A program made the position numbers and the translations under genes. Below the pieces are notes generated by a model. The model was not told the DNA's origin. It saw only the letters and a list, made by a program, of their open reading frames with translations, and made no database searches. From Ancylobacter sp. Lp-2 (lineage in GTDB: Bacteria; Pseudomonadota; Alphaproteobacteria; Rhizobiales; Xanthobacteraceae), in the NCBI RefSeq assembly GCF_020523795.1, contig NZ_JAJALI010000006.1, positions 321,235 to 385,234 on the forward strand: 64,000 nucleotides of DNA. Reading direction: 5' to 3'. Below, one piece after another: positions 47,025 to 55,942 of the stretch (position 1 is the stretch's first letter; every line of letters begins with the position of its first letter).

Positions 47025-49463
47025 TCAGTAGAGCCCGCCGGTGCCGCTATTGCCGATGGCGCGGTCGGCGTCCGGCGACACGGTGGTCGGCCGGCCCGAC
47101 GCATCGGTGGCACCGACGACCGAGTAATAGTCGCCCGGCGGCGCGGTGCCCGGCTTGAAGGCCTCGAGGATCGACTTCTCGCCCGGCCCGGCGCGCTGGC
47201 CGCTCTTCGGGTTGATGCGGATCAGCTTCATGCCCGGCGGCACGCGGAACGGCACGGCCGGACGGTCGGCCAGCGCCACCTGCATGAAGTCCCGCACCAC
47301 TGGCGCGGAGATCAGGCCGCCGGTCGAGCCCTTGCCCATCGGCTTGGGAGTGTCGAAGCCGAGATAAACAGCCACCACCATGTCCGGGGTGAAGCCGACG
47401 AACCAGGCGTCCTTCTCCTCGTTGGTGGTGCCGCTCTTGCCCGCCACCGGCTTGCCGAGCGCCTTCAGCGCCGTGCCGGTGCCACGCTGGACGACGCCTT
47501 CCATCATCGAGACCATCTGATAGGCGGTCATCGGGTCGAGCACCTGCTCGCGCCGGTCGACCAGCGTCGGCTCGGGCTGGTCCTGCCACTGGGCGGCATC
47601 GCAGCCGCGGCATTCGCGCTCGTCATGCTTGTAGATGGTCTTGCCGTAGCGGTCCTGGACGCGGTCGATCAGCGTCGGCTTGATGCGCCGGCCGCCATTG
47701 GCGAACATCGAATAGCCGCCGGCCATCCGCATCACCGTGGTCTCGCCGGCGCCGAGCGCCATCGACAGCACCGGCAACAGGTTGTCGTAGATGCCGAAGC
47801 GCTTGGCATAGTCGGAGATCACCGGCATGCCGAGATCGTTGGCGAGCCGCACCGTCATCACGTTGCGCGACTGCTCGAGGCCGAAGCGCAGCGTCTGCGG
47901 GCCGTAGAACTTGCCGGAATAATTCTCCGGCCGCCACGTCGCCTGCCCGGCCTGGTTCAGCTCGAACGGCGCGTCGAGCACGATGCTGGACGGGGTGTAG
48001 CCATTGTCGATCGCCGAGGCATAGACGAAGGGCTTGAACGAGGAGCCCGGCTGGCGCTGCGCCTGCGTCGCGCGGTTGAACTGGCTTTCGTCGAAGGAGA
48101 AGCCGCCGGCCATCGCCAGCACGCGCCCGGTCCACGGGTCCATGGCCACCAGCGCGCCCTCGATTCGCGGCTGCTGGCGCAGGCGCCACTGGTCGGCCTT
48201 GCCGTCCACCGGCTCGACATAGACGACGTCGCCGGCCTTGAGCACGGTGTTGACGCCCTTGCGGCCGCGCAGCGCCCACTTCACCCCGTCGGCGGTGATG
48301 ACGCCGACCTCGCGCTGGTCCGGCAGCTGGCCGGAACGGTCGCGCTGCGGCTGCAGGCCGATGCGCGCCATGTCTGCATTGGCTTCCAGCACCACGGCGA
48401 GGCGCCAGGGAATGTCGCTGAAGGCGCGCACATCGGCGAGCCGGGCGCCCCAGTCGCCGGACACCTCGATGCCGGTGATGGCGCCGCGATAGCCGCGCTG
48501 CTCGTCATAGCGGGTCAGGCCGTCGAGCAGCGCCTTCTTGGCGATCTGCTGCAACTTGGGATTGAGCGTGGTGCGCACCGACAGGCCGCCGCCATACAGC
48601 TTGTCCTCGCCATAGCGCTCGAAGATCTCGCGGCGCACTTCCTCGGCGAAATATTCGGCGGAGAAGATGTGCGCGCCGGTCGGGCGCACGGTGACGGCGA
48701 GGTCGGTGGCCTTGGCCTTGTCGGCCTGTTCCTGGGTGATGTAGCCGTTCTCGGCCATGCGATCGATCACCCAGTTGCGGCGCTCGACGGCGGCGTCGTG
48801 GCGGCGGAACGGGTGGTAGTTGTTCGGTCCCTTCGGCAGGGCGGCGAGATAGGCCGCCTCGGCGATGGTGAGCTCGTTCACCGACTTGTCGAAATACAGC
48901 AGCGAGGCGGCGGCGACACCATAGGAGCCGATGCCGAGATAGATCTCGTTCAGATACAGCTCGAGGATCTTGTCCTTGGAATAGGCGCGCTCCATGCGCA
49001 GGGCGAGCAGCGCCTCCTTGACCTTACGGTCGAGCGAGACCTCGTTGGTGAGCAGGAAGTTCTTCGCCACCTGCTGGGTGATGGTCGAAGCGCCCTGCGG
49101 CCGCCGGCCCGAGCCGTAATTCTGCAGGAAGGCATAGGCGGCGCGGCCGATGCCGGTCACGTCGATACCGCCATGCGAATAGAAATTCTTGTCCTCGGCA
49201 GAGATGAAGGCGTCCTTCACCAGGTCCGGGATGTTCTGGATCGGCAGATAGAGCCGGCGCTCCTTGGCATATTCGGCCAGCAGCGAGCCGTCGGCCGCGT
49301 GGATGCGGGTCATCACCGGCGGCTCGTAGTTCTGCAGCTGGGTGTAGTCCGGCAGGTCCTGCGAGTATTTCCAGACGAAATAGGCCGCCACGGCTCCGCC
49401 CACCACGAACACGATGGTGCCGAGAGCGAACAGGAAACCCAAAAACCGCAACAACAGCCGCAT
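47025..49463 (-). CDS. mrcA: Penicillin-binding protein 1A (bifunctional)
   Basis: Polymerises and cross-links peptidoglycan. 812 residues: membrane helix (residues 5-28), glycosyltransferase domain with catalytic Glu90 in FISAEDKNFYSHGG and STITQQVAKNF, an OB-like insert, and the transpeptidase domain with SSFK (PGSSFKPFVY), SRN and KSGT (GKSGTTNEEKDAWF). The C-terminal tail is short. The ATG at 49463 (MRLLLRFLGFL) starts just before the membrane helix; a GTG 42 bases upstream is less likely. Follows the amidase gene by 91 bases, same strand. Confidence 0.96.
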   Translation of the reverse strand: MRLLLRFLGFLFALGTIVFVVGGAVAAYFVWKYSQDLPDYTQLQNYEPPVMTRIHAADGSLLAEYAKERRLYLPIQNIPDLVKDAFISAEDKNFYSHGGIDVTGIGRAAYAFLQNYGSGRRPQGASTITQQVAKNFLLTNEVSLDRKVKEALLALRMERAYSKDKILELYLNEIYLGIGSYGVAAASLLYFDKSVNELTIAEAAYLAALPKGPNNYHPFRRHDAAVERRNWVIDRMAENGYITQEQADKAKATDLAVTVRPTGAHIFSAEYFAEEVRREIFERYGEDKLYGGGLSVRTTLNPKLQQIAKKALLDGLTRYDEQRGYRGAITGIEVSGDWGARLADVRAFSDIPWRLAVVLEANADMARIGLQPQRDRSGQLPDQREVGVITADGVKWALRGRKGVNTVLKAGDVVYVEPVDGKADQWRLRQQPRIEGALVAMDPWTGRVLAMAGGFSFDESQFNRATQAQRQPGSSFKPFVYASAIDNGYTPSSIVLDAPFELNQAGQATWRPENYSGKFYGPQTLRFGLEQSRNVMTVRLANDLGMPVISDYAKRFGIYDNLLPVLSMALGAGETTVMRMAGGYSMFANGGRRIKPTLIDRVQDRYGKTIYKHDERECRGCDAAQWQDQPEPTLVDRREQVLDPMTAYQMVSMMEGVVQRGTGTALKALGKPVAGKSGTTNEEKDAWFVGFTPDMVVAVYLGFDTPKPMGKGSTGGLISAPVVRDFMQVALADRPAVPFRVPPGMKLIRINPKSGQRAGPGEKSILEAFKPGTAPPGDYYSVVGATDASGRPTTVSPDADRAIGNSGTGGLY

Positions 49464-49554
49464 TCGGCCATGACCCCGCAAACTTGCACACCCGCCGCGA
49501 CGCACGGCGGGCGCATCGAACCGATGTCGCCTTCACGCACCCTGTGCGCAGCAA

Positions 49555-50880
49555 CTATGGCCTTATCGCGGCCGGTGACGCATGGGCGCCCGCAACCGCC
49601 TCGTCCAGATCGCCCGGCAGGGCGGCCGACGCACCGTCCTTGGGCTTCTGGGCGACGAAATAGGCCTCGATGGCCGTCGTCATCGCATCGGTCACATTAG
49701 ATTGCCAGCCTTCCGATGTCATGAGTTCGAGATCCTTGCGGCTGGAAAGATAGCCGAGCTCGAACAGCACGGAAGGCACGTCCGGCGCCTTCAGCACCCG
49801 GAACCCCGCCGATTTGAGCGGCGATTTGTGCATGCGGGCGGTGGATTCGACATGGTTCGCCAGGGTGCGGGCGAAGGCGGCGGAGAAATTGCGCGTCTCG
49901 CGCTGGGCGAGATCGAACAGGATGCCGGCGACGTCGGCCGGTTCCTCGGACAGATCGAGGCCGGCGATCTTGTCGGACTTGTTTTCCGAATCGGCGAGGC
50001 GCTGGGCCTCGGAATCGGAGGCGCGGTCGGAAAGGGTGTAGATGGTGGCGCCGCGCACGTCGCCGTCACGGGCGGAGAGGGAATCGGCGTGCAGCGAGAT
50101 GAACAGCCGCGCCCCAGCCTCGCGTGCGATCTTCACGCGTTCGCCGAGCGCGACATAGGTGTCGTCCTCACGGGTCATCACCGGCCGGTAGCGGCCGGTC
50201 TTCTCCAGCTTGTCGCGCAGCATCAGGCCGATCTTGAGTGTGAGCTCCTTCTCCACGGCGCCGAAGGCGGCATTGGCGGCGCCGGGGTCGATGCCGCCAT
50301 GGCCGGGATCGATCACCACCACCGGGCGCACATCGCCGGGCGCGGCCGGAGCCGGACGGGCCACCGCGGTGTCCGGCAGGCTGCGCACCGGCGCGGCCAC
50401 CGTCTTCAGGAAGGTGGCGCGGTCGACCTTCACCAGATCGACGACGAGGCGGGCCGGCTGCCCGTCCATCGGGTCGAGCACGAAGGCCTTGTCGATGGCC
50501 ACCGGCGCGGAGAGGTCCATGACGATGCGCCCCTTGCGCGGGGCGAACAGGCCGAAGCGGTAGGCAGTGACGAGGCCCCGCCCCTCCTGGCCGGAGGTCG
50601 CCGGCAGCGAGAACACCACATCCGGCACGTCGATGACCACGCGGTAGGGATCGGCCAGGGTGAAGGCCCCCAGCGCCACCGAGCGCGACAGGTCGATGAC
50701 GAGGCGCGTGCGCTCGCCGTCGCCGGCGAGCCGCGCCTCGGTCGCCACGGCGGGGTCCGGCGCAGGCACGGCAGGCGCGTCGTCGGCCAATGCCGGCACG
50801 AACCAGGCAGCCAGCCCGATCGCCAGCAGCAGCGTCCGGAACAGCGTCGCCCCGAGGAACACGCCTCCGGCAACCGCCAT
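49555..50880 (-). CDS. N-acetylmuramoyl-L-alanine amidase (AMIN plus Amidase_3)
   Basis: Splits the bond between MurNAc and the stem peptide at the septum. 441 residues: signal peptide (FRTLLLAIGLAAWFVPALA), AMIN domain (TRLVIDLSRSVALGAFTLADPYRVVIDVP) and C-terminal zinc amidase with DPGHGGIDPGA (His), Glu in VEKELTLKIG and His in FISLHADS. AmiC-type. Likely first gene of an amidase-PBP1a operon. A pair of inverted repeats lies 80-120 bases upstream of the ATG. Confidence 0.93.
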   Translation of the reverse strand: MAVAGGVFLGATLFRTLLLAIGLAAWFVPALADDAPAVPAPDPAVATEARLAGDGERTRLVIDLSRSVALGAFTLADPYRVVIDVPDVVFSLPATSGQEGRGLVTAYRFGLFAPRKGRIVMDLSAPVAIDKAFVLDPMDGQPARLVVDLVKVDRATFLKTVAAPVRSLPDTAVARPAPAAPGDVRPVVVIDPGHGGIDPGAANAAFGAVEKELTLKIGLMLRDKLEKTGRYRPVMTREDDTYVALGERVKIAREAGARLFISLHADSLSARDGDVRGATIYTLSDRASDSEAQRLADSENKSDKIAGLDLSEEPADVAGILFDLAQRETRNFSAAFARTLANHVESTARMHKSPLKSAGFRVLKAPDVPSVLFELGYLSSRKDLELMTSEGWQSNVTDAMTTAIEAYFVAQKPKDGASAALPGDLDEAVAGAHASPAAIRP

Positions 50881-51630
50881 ACCGAAACCTTTTGCCTGCC
50901 TGCGCGTCGTCAGCGTCGTCTCTCCGAAACGTGCGGCCCCCGCCCGTTATGTAACGGAATAGGAACTTCGGGTTAACCGGTCGTTGACCTTGGAAGTTCC
51001 CGTCCCGTCGCACCGTGGCCGCTGCGCAACGCTCAAGCAGGCGTGGCTTGCCAAATCGGCACCCGTAACGCTATTAAGATCATGCATATGGTTCGCCTGC
51101 AGGGACGTCGGATTACCCGGCTTTCGCGATCCGATGGCGCCGGGCGGTCCAGTGATGGGCGAGCCCAGCATCCGCCCACGATCAGGCCCGTCCGGGCCAG
51201 CTCCATTCAAGAGCGCGTGAGGATGCGACTGAGCGGTCCTCGCGGACCGCGCGCCACGGTGACGCTTGAGCCGACGACGTATCGGGGCCACGGAACGCCG
51301 CTTGCCGGCGCCGGCTCTCTTCTGAGCTGATCGTGGCTTTTCCGCGCCATATGCCGTCGGCCGGGTCGTTCGCGACCGCGGCTACCTGTTCGGTCGAGGA
51401 ATGGACGACACCAGAGTGATGACACGTCAGCCGGCATGGGCGGATCGGGCACCGAGCGGGACTTCCCGCCCGGCGCGTGATCGCCGGATGTCGGTGCCGC
51501 GTCGCTCGCGCCCCGCATGCGAGGCCGCTCGTCCCCCTGGCCCGGTATCGCCCCCCGCTTACAGGCACGCTTTTCGCCGTCCGGCTGCGCTTGCGCCGCC
51601 GACGCCGCCGTGCCCCCACATGAGAGTTCA
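50881..51630. other. Long gap between amidase and rne with structured DNA, no gene supported
   Basis: 750 bases, the longest gene-free stretch here. Seen: inverted repeat GGAACTTC/GAAGTTCC (50962-50969, 50993-51000) with a GGTTAACC palindrome at 50971-50978 inside; hairpin GGCCCG-TC-CGGGCC (51185-51198); perfect hairpin 51233-51250 (GCGGTCC-TCGC-GGACCGC). RNase E genes are known in other bacteria for long, self-regulating leaders; such a leader is the best explanation. Open frames of 78-95 codons here have no support. Confidence 0.55.
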
Positions 51631-54459
51631 ATGGCCAACAAGATGCTCATCGACGCCACCCACCCGGAAGAGACCCGGGTCGTGGTGGTGCGCGGCAGCC
51701 GAGTCGAGGAATTCGACTTCGAGGCCGCCAACCGCAAGCCGCTGCGCGGCAACATCTATCTCGCCAAGGTCACGCGGGTAGAGCCGTCCCTTCAGGCCGC
51801 CTTCATCGAGTATGGTGGCAACCGGCACGGCTTCCTCGCCTTCAGCGAGATCCATCCCGACTACTACCAGATCCCGGTCGCCGATCGGCAGGCCCTGCTG
51901 GCCGAGGAAGAGCGCCAGCAGCGCAAGGAAGCCGAAGAGGAAAGCGAGGAGCGCCCGCGCGGCCGCAGCCGTCGTGGCCGTGACGACAAGTCGAGCGCCA
52001 AGCGCGCCGCCGGCGACGAGACGGTGAGCGAGGACGCTCCCGCCGAGGGCGCCGAGGCCGATGCCGACGAGGCCGCCAAGGAAGCCTCCTCCCGTCCGTC
52101 CCGCCGCCCGCGCCGCCCTTCCGCCGATGACGAGCCCACCGGCGAGGTCGAGGAAATCGCCGGCGAGGAAGAAATCGTCGACGAGGTCGGCTCCGACGAC
52201 GCGCTCGAGGAAGTGCCGGAGCGCGCGCCGCAGCGCCGTGCCCGCACCTACAAGATCCAGGAAGTGATCAAGCGCCGGCAGGTGATGCTGGTGCAGGTCG
52301 TCAAGGAAGAGCGCGGCAACAAGGGCGCGGCGCTGACCACCTACCTGTCGCTCGCCGGCCGCTATTCGGTGCTGATGCCGAACACCGCCCGTGGCGGCGG
52401 CATCTCCCGCAAGATCACCTCGGCCGAAGACCGCAAGCGCCTGAAGGAGGTCGCCTCCGACCTCGACGTGCCGGAGGGGATGGGCATCATCCTGCGCACG
52501 GCGGGCGCCAGCCGTACCAAGACCGAGATCAAGCGCGACTTCGAGTACCTGCTGCGCCTGTGGGAGAACGTGCGCGAGCTCACCCTCGCCTCCACCGCCC
52601 CGGCGCTGGTCTATGAGGAGGGATCGCTGATCAAGCGCTCGATCCGCGACCTCTACAACAAGGACATCGACGAAGTTCTCGTCTCCGGCGACGACGGCTA
52701 CCGCGAGGCCAAGGACTTCATGCGCATGCTCATGCCGAGCCATGCGAAGAACGTGAAGCCCTATCGCGAGCAGCAGCCGGTCTTCGCCCGCTTCGGGGTG
52801 GAGAGCCAGCTCGACGCGATGTTCCTGCCGGTGGTGCAGCTCAAGTCCGGCGGCTATCTCGTCATCAACCCGACCGAGGCGCTGGTCTCGATCGACGTGA
52901 ACTCGGGCCGCTCGACCCGCGAGCACAATATCGAGGACACGGCGCTTAAGACGAACCTCGAAGCGGCGGAGGAAGTCGCCCGCCAGCTGCGTCTGCGCGA
53001 CCTCGCCGGGCTGATCGTCATCGATTTCATCGACATGGACGAGAAGCGCAACAACCGGGCGGTCGAGCGCAAGCTCAAGGATTGCCTGAAGAACGACCGC
53101 GCCCGCATCCAGCTCGGCCGCATCTCGCATTTCGGCCTGATGGAGATGAGCCGCCAGCGCATCCGCACCGGCGTGCTGGAATCTTCGACCGAGGTCTGCC
53201 CGCATTGCGGCGGCACCGGCCATGTGCGCGCCTCCTCCTCCGTGGCGCTGCAGCTGCTGCGCGCCGCCGAGGATCTGCTGCTCAAGTCGAACACGCATAA
53301 CCTCATCGTGCGCACCCGCGCCGAGAACGCGCTCTATGTGCTCAACCACAAGCGCGCGCATCTGCATGAGCTCGAAGAGCGCTTCGGGGTGATGATCACC
53401 ATCTCCGCCGATCCGACGCTCACCGGCCTCATCCCCTTCGCCATCGACAAGGGCGACGCGGTGCTCAATCCCATCCCCCTGCCCCGCCCCGCCGAGCCGG
53501 TGGTGGAGATCGAGGAAGAGGAAGAGGTCGTCGCCGTCGAGGACGAGGAAGAAGTTGCCGCCGAGACCGAGAGCACCGAGGCCGCCCCGGCGGCTCCCGC
53601 TGCCTCGGGCGAGCAGGCGCCGCAGGGTGATGGCAATCGCCGGCGCCGCCGGCGCCGTCGTCGTCGTCGTGGCGGAGCCGGCGGTGGCGAGAATGCCGAC
53701 GCGGGCAGCGATGCCGAGCTGAGCGGCGTCGAGTTCGAGGGCGAGGGCGAGGATGAAGGCGACGAGGAACAGGGCGGCGAGGACTGGTCGACCGGCGGCA
53801 ACGCCGAGTCGGTGATCGCCGTCGCGCCGGTCGAGGGCGAGGCGGCGGCGGAAGCCCTCGCTTCGGCCGAGGAAGCCGGCGTCGCTGAGACCGTCGCAGA
53901 GGCTCCGCTCGCGGAAACGCCGGCCGTCGAGGCGCCCACCGACGCGGTTCCCGCCGAGGAAGCTACGGCCGGAGAGGCCAAGGCTGACGAGGCCAAGACC
54001 GACGAGGCCCCGACCGACGAGGCCAAGCCGCGCACCCGCGCCCGCCGCGCCAGCACCCGCCGCCCGCGTGGCGCCAAGGCTGCCGAAGCCGCTGCTGCCG
54101 AGGTCGCCGCTGCGGAAGCCGCTCCCGCCGAAGCGGCGCCCGCCGTCGAGGTCCCGGCTGCCGAGGCTCCGGCCAGCGGCGAAGCTGAGACGCCGAAGCC
54201 GCGTCGCCGCCGCTCGACAGTGCGCGAGCGTGCCCCGGCCGTGTCGGACGCTGTTGTCGAGACGGTGGCCGAGGCTGCGCCTGTCCCGGCCGAACCGACC
54301 CCCGCCGAGCCGGCCCCCGCTGCGGCGGAAGCTGCCCCGGCGCCTGAGGCTGGTAAGGTGGAAGCGGAAACGACCGTCGCCGAGGCTACGCCCGATGCGC
54401 CCGCCGATGATCGCCCCCGCCGCACCGGCTGGTGGCAGCGCAAGATCCTCGGTAGCTGA
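51631..54459 (+). CDS. rne: Ribonuclease E
   Basis: Main endonuclease of RNA decay and processing. 942 residues. The S1 domain (residues 35-85 and 206-250) is split by an insert of about 120 acidic/basic residues (85-204), a feature I know from alphaproteobacteria. The DNase I-like catalytic Asp422 (VSIDVNSG) and Asp465 (IVIDFIDMD) keep the 43-residue spacing of E. coli. Zn-link cysteines Cys523 and Cys526 are in CPHCGGTG. The C-terminal 370 residues are unstructured Glu/Ala/Pro-rich with an 11-Arg run, ending RRTGWWQRKILGS. ATG at 51631 (MANKMLIDA). Confidence 0.96.
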   Translation: MANKMLIDATHPEETRVVVVRGSRVEEFDFEAANRKPLRGNIYLAKVTRVEPSLQAAFIEYGGNRHGFLAFSEIHPDYYQIPVADRQALLAEEERQQRKEAEEESEERPRGRSRRGRDDKSSAKRAAGDETVSEDAPAEGAEADADEAAKEASSRPSRRPRRPSADDEPTGEVEEIAGEEEIVDEVGSDDALEEVPERAPQRRARTYKIQEVIKRRQVMLVQVVKEERGNKGAALTTYLSLAGRYSVLMPNTARGGGISRKITSAEDRKRLKEVASDLDVPEGMGIILRTAGASRTKTEIKRDFEYLLRLWENVRELTLASTAPALVYEEGSLIKRSIRDLYNKDIDEVLVSGDDGYREAKDFMRMLMPSHAKNVKPYREQQPVFARFGVESQLDAMFLPVVQLKSGGYLVINPTEALVSIDVNSGRSTREHNIEDTALKTNLEAAEEVARQLRLRDLAGLIVIDFIDMDEKRNNRAVERKLKDCLKNDRARIQLGRISHFGLMEMSRQRIRTGVLESSTEVCPHCGGTGHVRASSSVALQLLRAAEDLLLKSNTHNLIVRTRAENALYVLNHKRAHLHELEERFGVMITISADPTLTGLIPFAIDKGDAVLNPIPLPRPAEPVVEIEEEEEVVAVEDEEEVAAETESTEAAPAAPAASGEQAPQGDGNRRRRRRRRRRRGGAGGGENADAGSDAELSGVEFEGEGEDEGDEEQGGEDWSTGGNAESVIAVAPVEGEAAAEALASAEEAGVAETVAEAPLAETPAVEAPTDAVPAEEATAGEAKADEAKTDEAPTDEAKPRTRARRASTRRPRGAKAAEAAAAEVAAAEAAPAEAAPAVEVPAAEAPASGEAETPKPRRRRSTVRERAPAVSDAVVETVAEAAPVPAEPTPAEPAPAAAEAAPAPEAGKVEAETTVAEATPDAPADDRPRRTGWWQRKILGS

Positions 54460-54497
54460 ATCCTCGGCAACTGAGCGTTCTCCGCTCCCAAGACACG

Positions 54498-54538
54498 AAA
54501 CCCCGGTCCGCTAGCGCGGGCCGGGGTTTTTCTTTGGC
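54498..54538 (+). terminator. Rho-independent terminator of rne
   Basis: A long GC stem (54498-54511 with 54516-54529, one G-T wobble, loop TAGC), followed by TTTTTC. It lies 39 bases after the rne stop. Confidence 0.88.
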
Positions 54539-54589
54539 CGTCCAATAGTCAGCAGGCTCGCGCGGCGGACGCTTCCCGTCCGTCAGCAG

Positions 54590-55798
54590 CTATCCCCGGC
54601 GCAGGAAGTCACCGATCCGCTCCACCGCCAGCGCCATCTCGTCGAGCGCGCCGGCATAGGAGAAGCGCAGATAATGGTGGCCGCGATGCGGGTCGAAATC
54701 GACGCCCGGCGTCGCCGCCACCCCCGCTTCGTCGAGCAGCCGCCGCGCGAAGGCCGCCGAATCGTCGGTGAAGCGCGAGACGTCGGCGTAGAGGTAGAAC
54801 GCCCCGTCCACCGGCAGGAATTCCGGCAGCCCGACCTTGGGCAACTCGCGGGTCAGCAGCAGCCGGTTCGCCTCGTAGCCGTGCTTGACCGCCTCCATCT
54901 CGGCGGCACCGTCGAAGGCGGCTTCGGCGGCGACCTGCGACAGGGTCGGCACCGAGATCATCAGATTCTGCTGCAGCCGCTCCACCGCCCGCACCAGCGG
55001 CGCCGGCATCACCATCCAGCCGACCCGCCAGCCGGTCATGCAGAAATATTTCGAAAAGGAGTGGATCACCGTCGCATGCGGCGACATCGCCGCCGCCGTG
55101 GCGGCGGGAAAGGCGTAGTCGAGCCCGTGATAGATCTCGTCGGAGAGGAAGCGGATGCCCTCGGCCTCGGCAGTGGCGATCAGCTCGGCCAGCGCCTCCG
55201 GGCGCATCATGGTGCCGGTGGGGTTGGCCGGGCTCGCCACCAGCACCGCCTTCAGCGGCGCGCGGCGATGCGCGTCGATCAGCGCTTCCGGCGTGATCGC
55301 CCAGCGCGAGGCGGCGTCGGTCTCGATCAGCACCGGCTCGCAGCCGAGCGCGGTAAGGATGTGCCGGTAGGGCGGGTAGCCGGGATTGGCGATCGCCACC
55401 CGGTCGCCCGGCTCCAGCAGCGCCAGGAAGGCCAGCAGGAAGCCGGCGGAGGAGCCGGTCGTCACCACCACCCGCGACGGGTCGAGATCGACGCCATAGG
55501 CCTCGCCATAATGGCGAGCGATGCGCGCCCGCAGGCCTGGCAGGCCGAGCGCCGTCGTATAGCCGATCCGCCCCTCGTCGAGCGCCCGGCGCGCCGCCGC
55601 GCGGGCGGCGAGCGGCGCGGGGGCTGCCGGCTGGCCGACTTCCATATGCACGACATGGCCGCCCGCCGCCTCGATCTGCGCCGCCCGCTCCATCACGTCC
55701 ATGACGATGAACGGGGCGATCTCGCTGCGCCGCGAGGGCGTGGCGAGCAGCGCGGCGGCGATATCGAGGGTGGTCGAGGACGTAAAAGAGGCGGTCAT
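54590..55798 (-). CDS. PLP-dependent class I/II aminotransferase
   Basis: 402 residues. Schiff-base lysine in HSFSKYFCMTGWRVGW, ASPANPTGTMM, and the arginine in HHYLRFSYAGAL. Family style is that of the broad aspartate/prephenate-type enzymes; the substrate cannot be stated. ATG at 55798 (MTASFTSSTT); nine upstream codons in frame are not conserved in style. Between rne (convergent) and an M48 protease gene (divergent). Confidence 0.9.
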   Translation of the reverse strand: MTASFTSSTTLDIAAALLATPSRRSEIAPFIVMDVMERAAQIEAAGGHVVHMEVGQPAAPAPLAARAAARRALDEGRIGYTTALGLPGLRARIARHYGEAYGVDLDPSRVVVTTGSSAGFLLAFLALLEPGDRVAIANPGYPPYRHILTALGCEPVLIETDAASRWAITPEALIDAHRRAPLKAVLVASPANPTGTMMRPEALAELIATAEAEGIRFLSDEIYHGLDYAFPAATAAAMSPHATVIHSFSKYFCMTGWRVGWMVMPAPLVRAVERLQQNLMISVPTLSQVAAEAAFDGAAEMEAVKHGYEANRLLLTRELPKVGLPEFLPVDGAFYLYADVSRFTDDSAAFARRLLDEAGVAATPGVDFDPHRGHHYLRFSYAGALDEMALAVERIGDFLRRG

Positions 55799-55942
55799 GA
55801 AGGGGCTCTCGCCATGCCGCCGCATCGGTGCCGCAATCTGCGGTTCGTGTGCGACGTTGCGTTCAAACGAAGATGATGCATACCGGTCTTGACCCCGGCC
55901 CGCGGAGCGGGTCAGGTCGCGGCACTCGCATGCAGTCGATGG

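Noticed and set aside
46179-49700. Plus-strand open frame of about 1170 codons opposite mrcA
   Set aside because: Shadow of PBP1a, whose SSFK, SRN and KSGT motifs prove the minus strand.
50984-51330. Short frames of 78-95 codons in the gap before rne
   Set aside because: Basic/Pro-rich composition, no ribosome site, several competing frames; more likely leader sequence.
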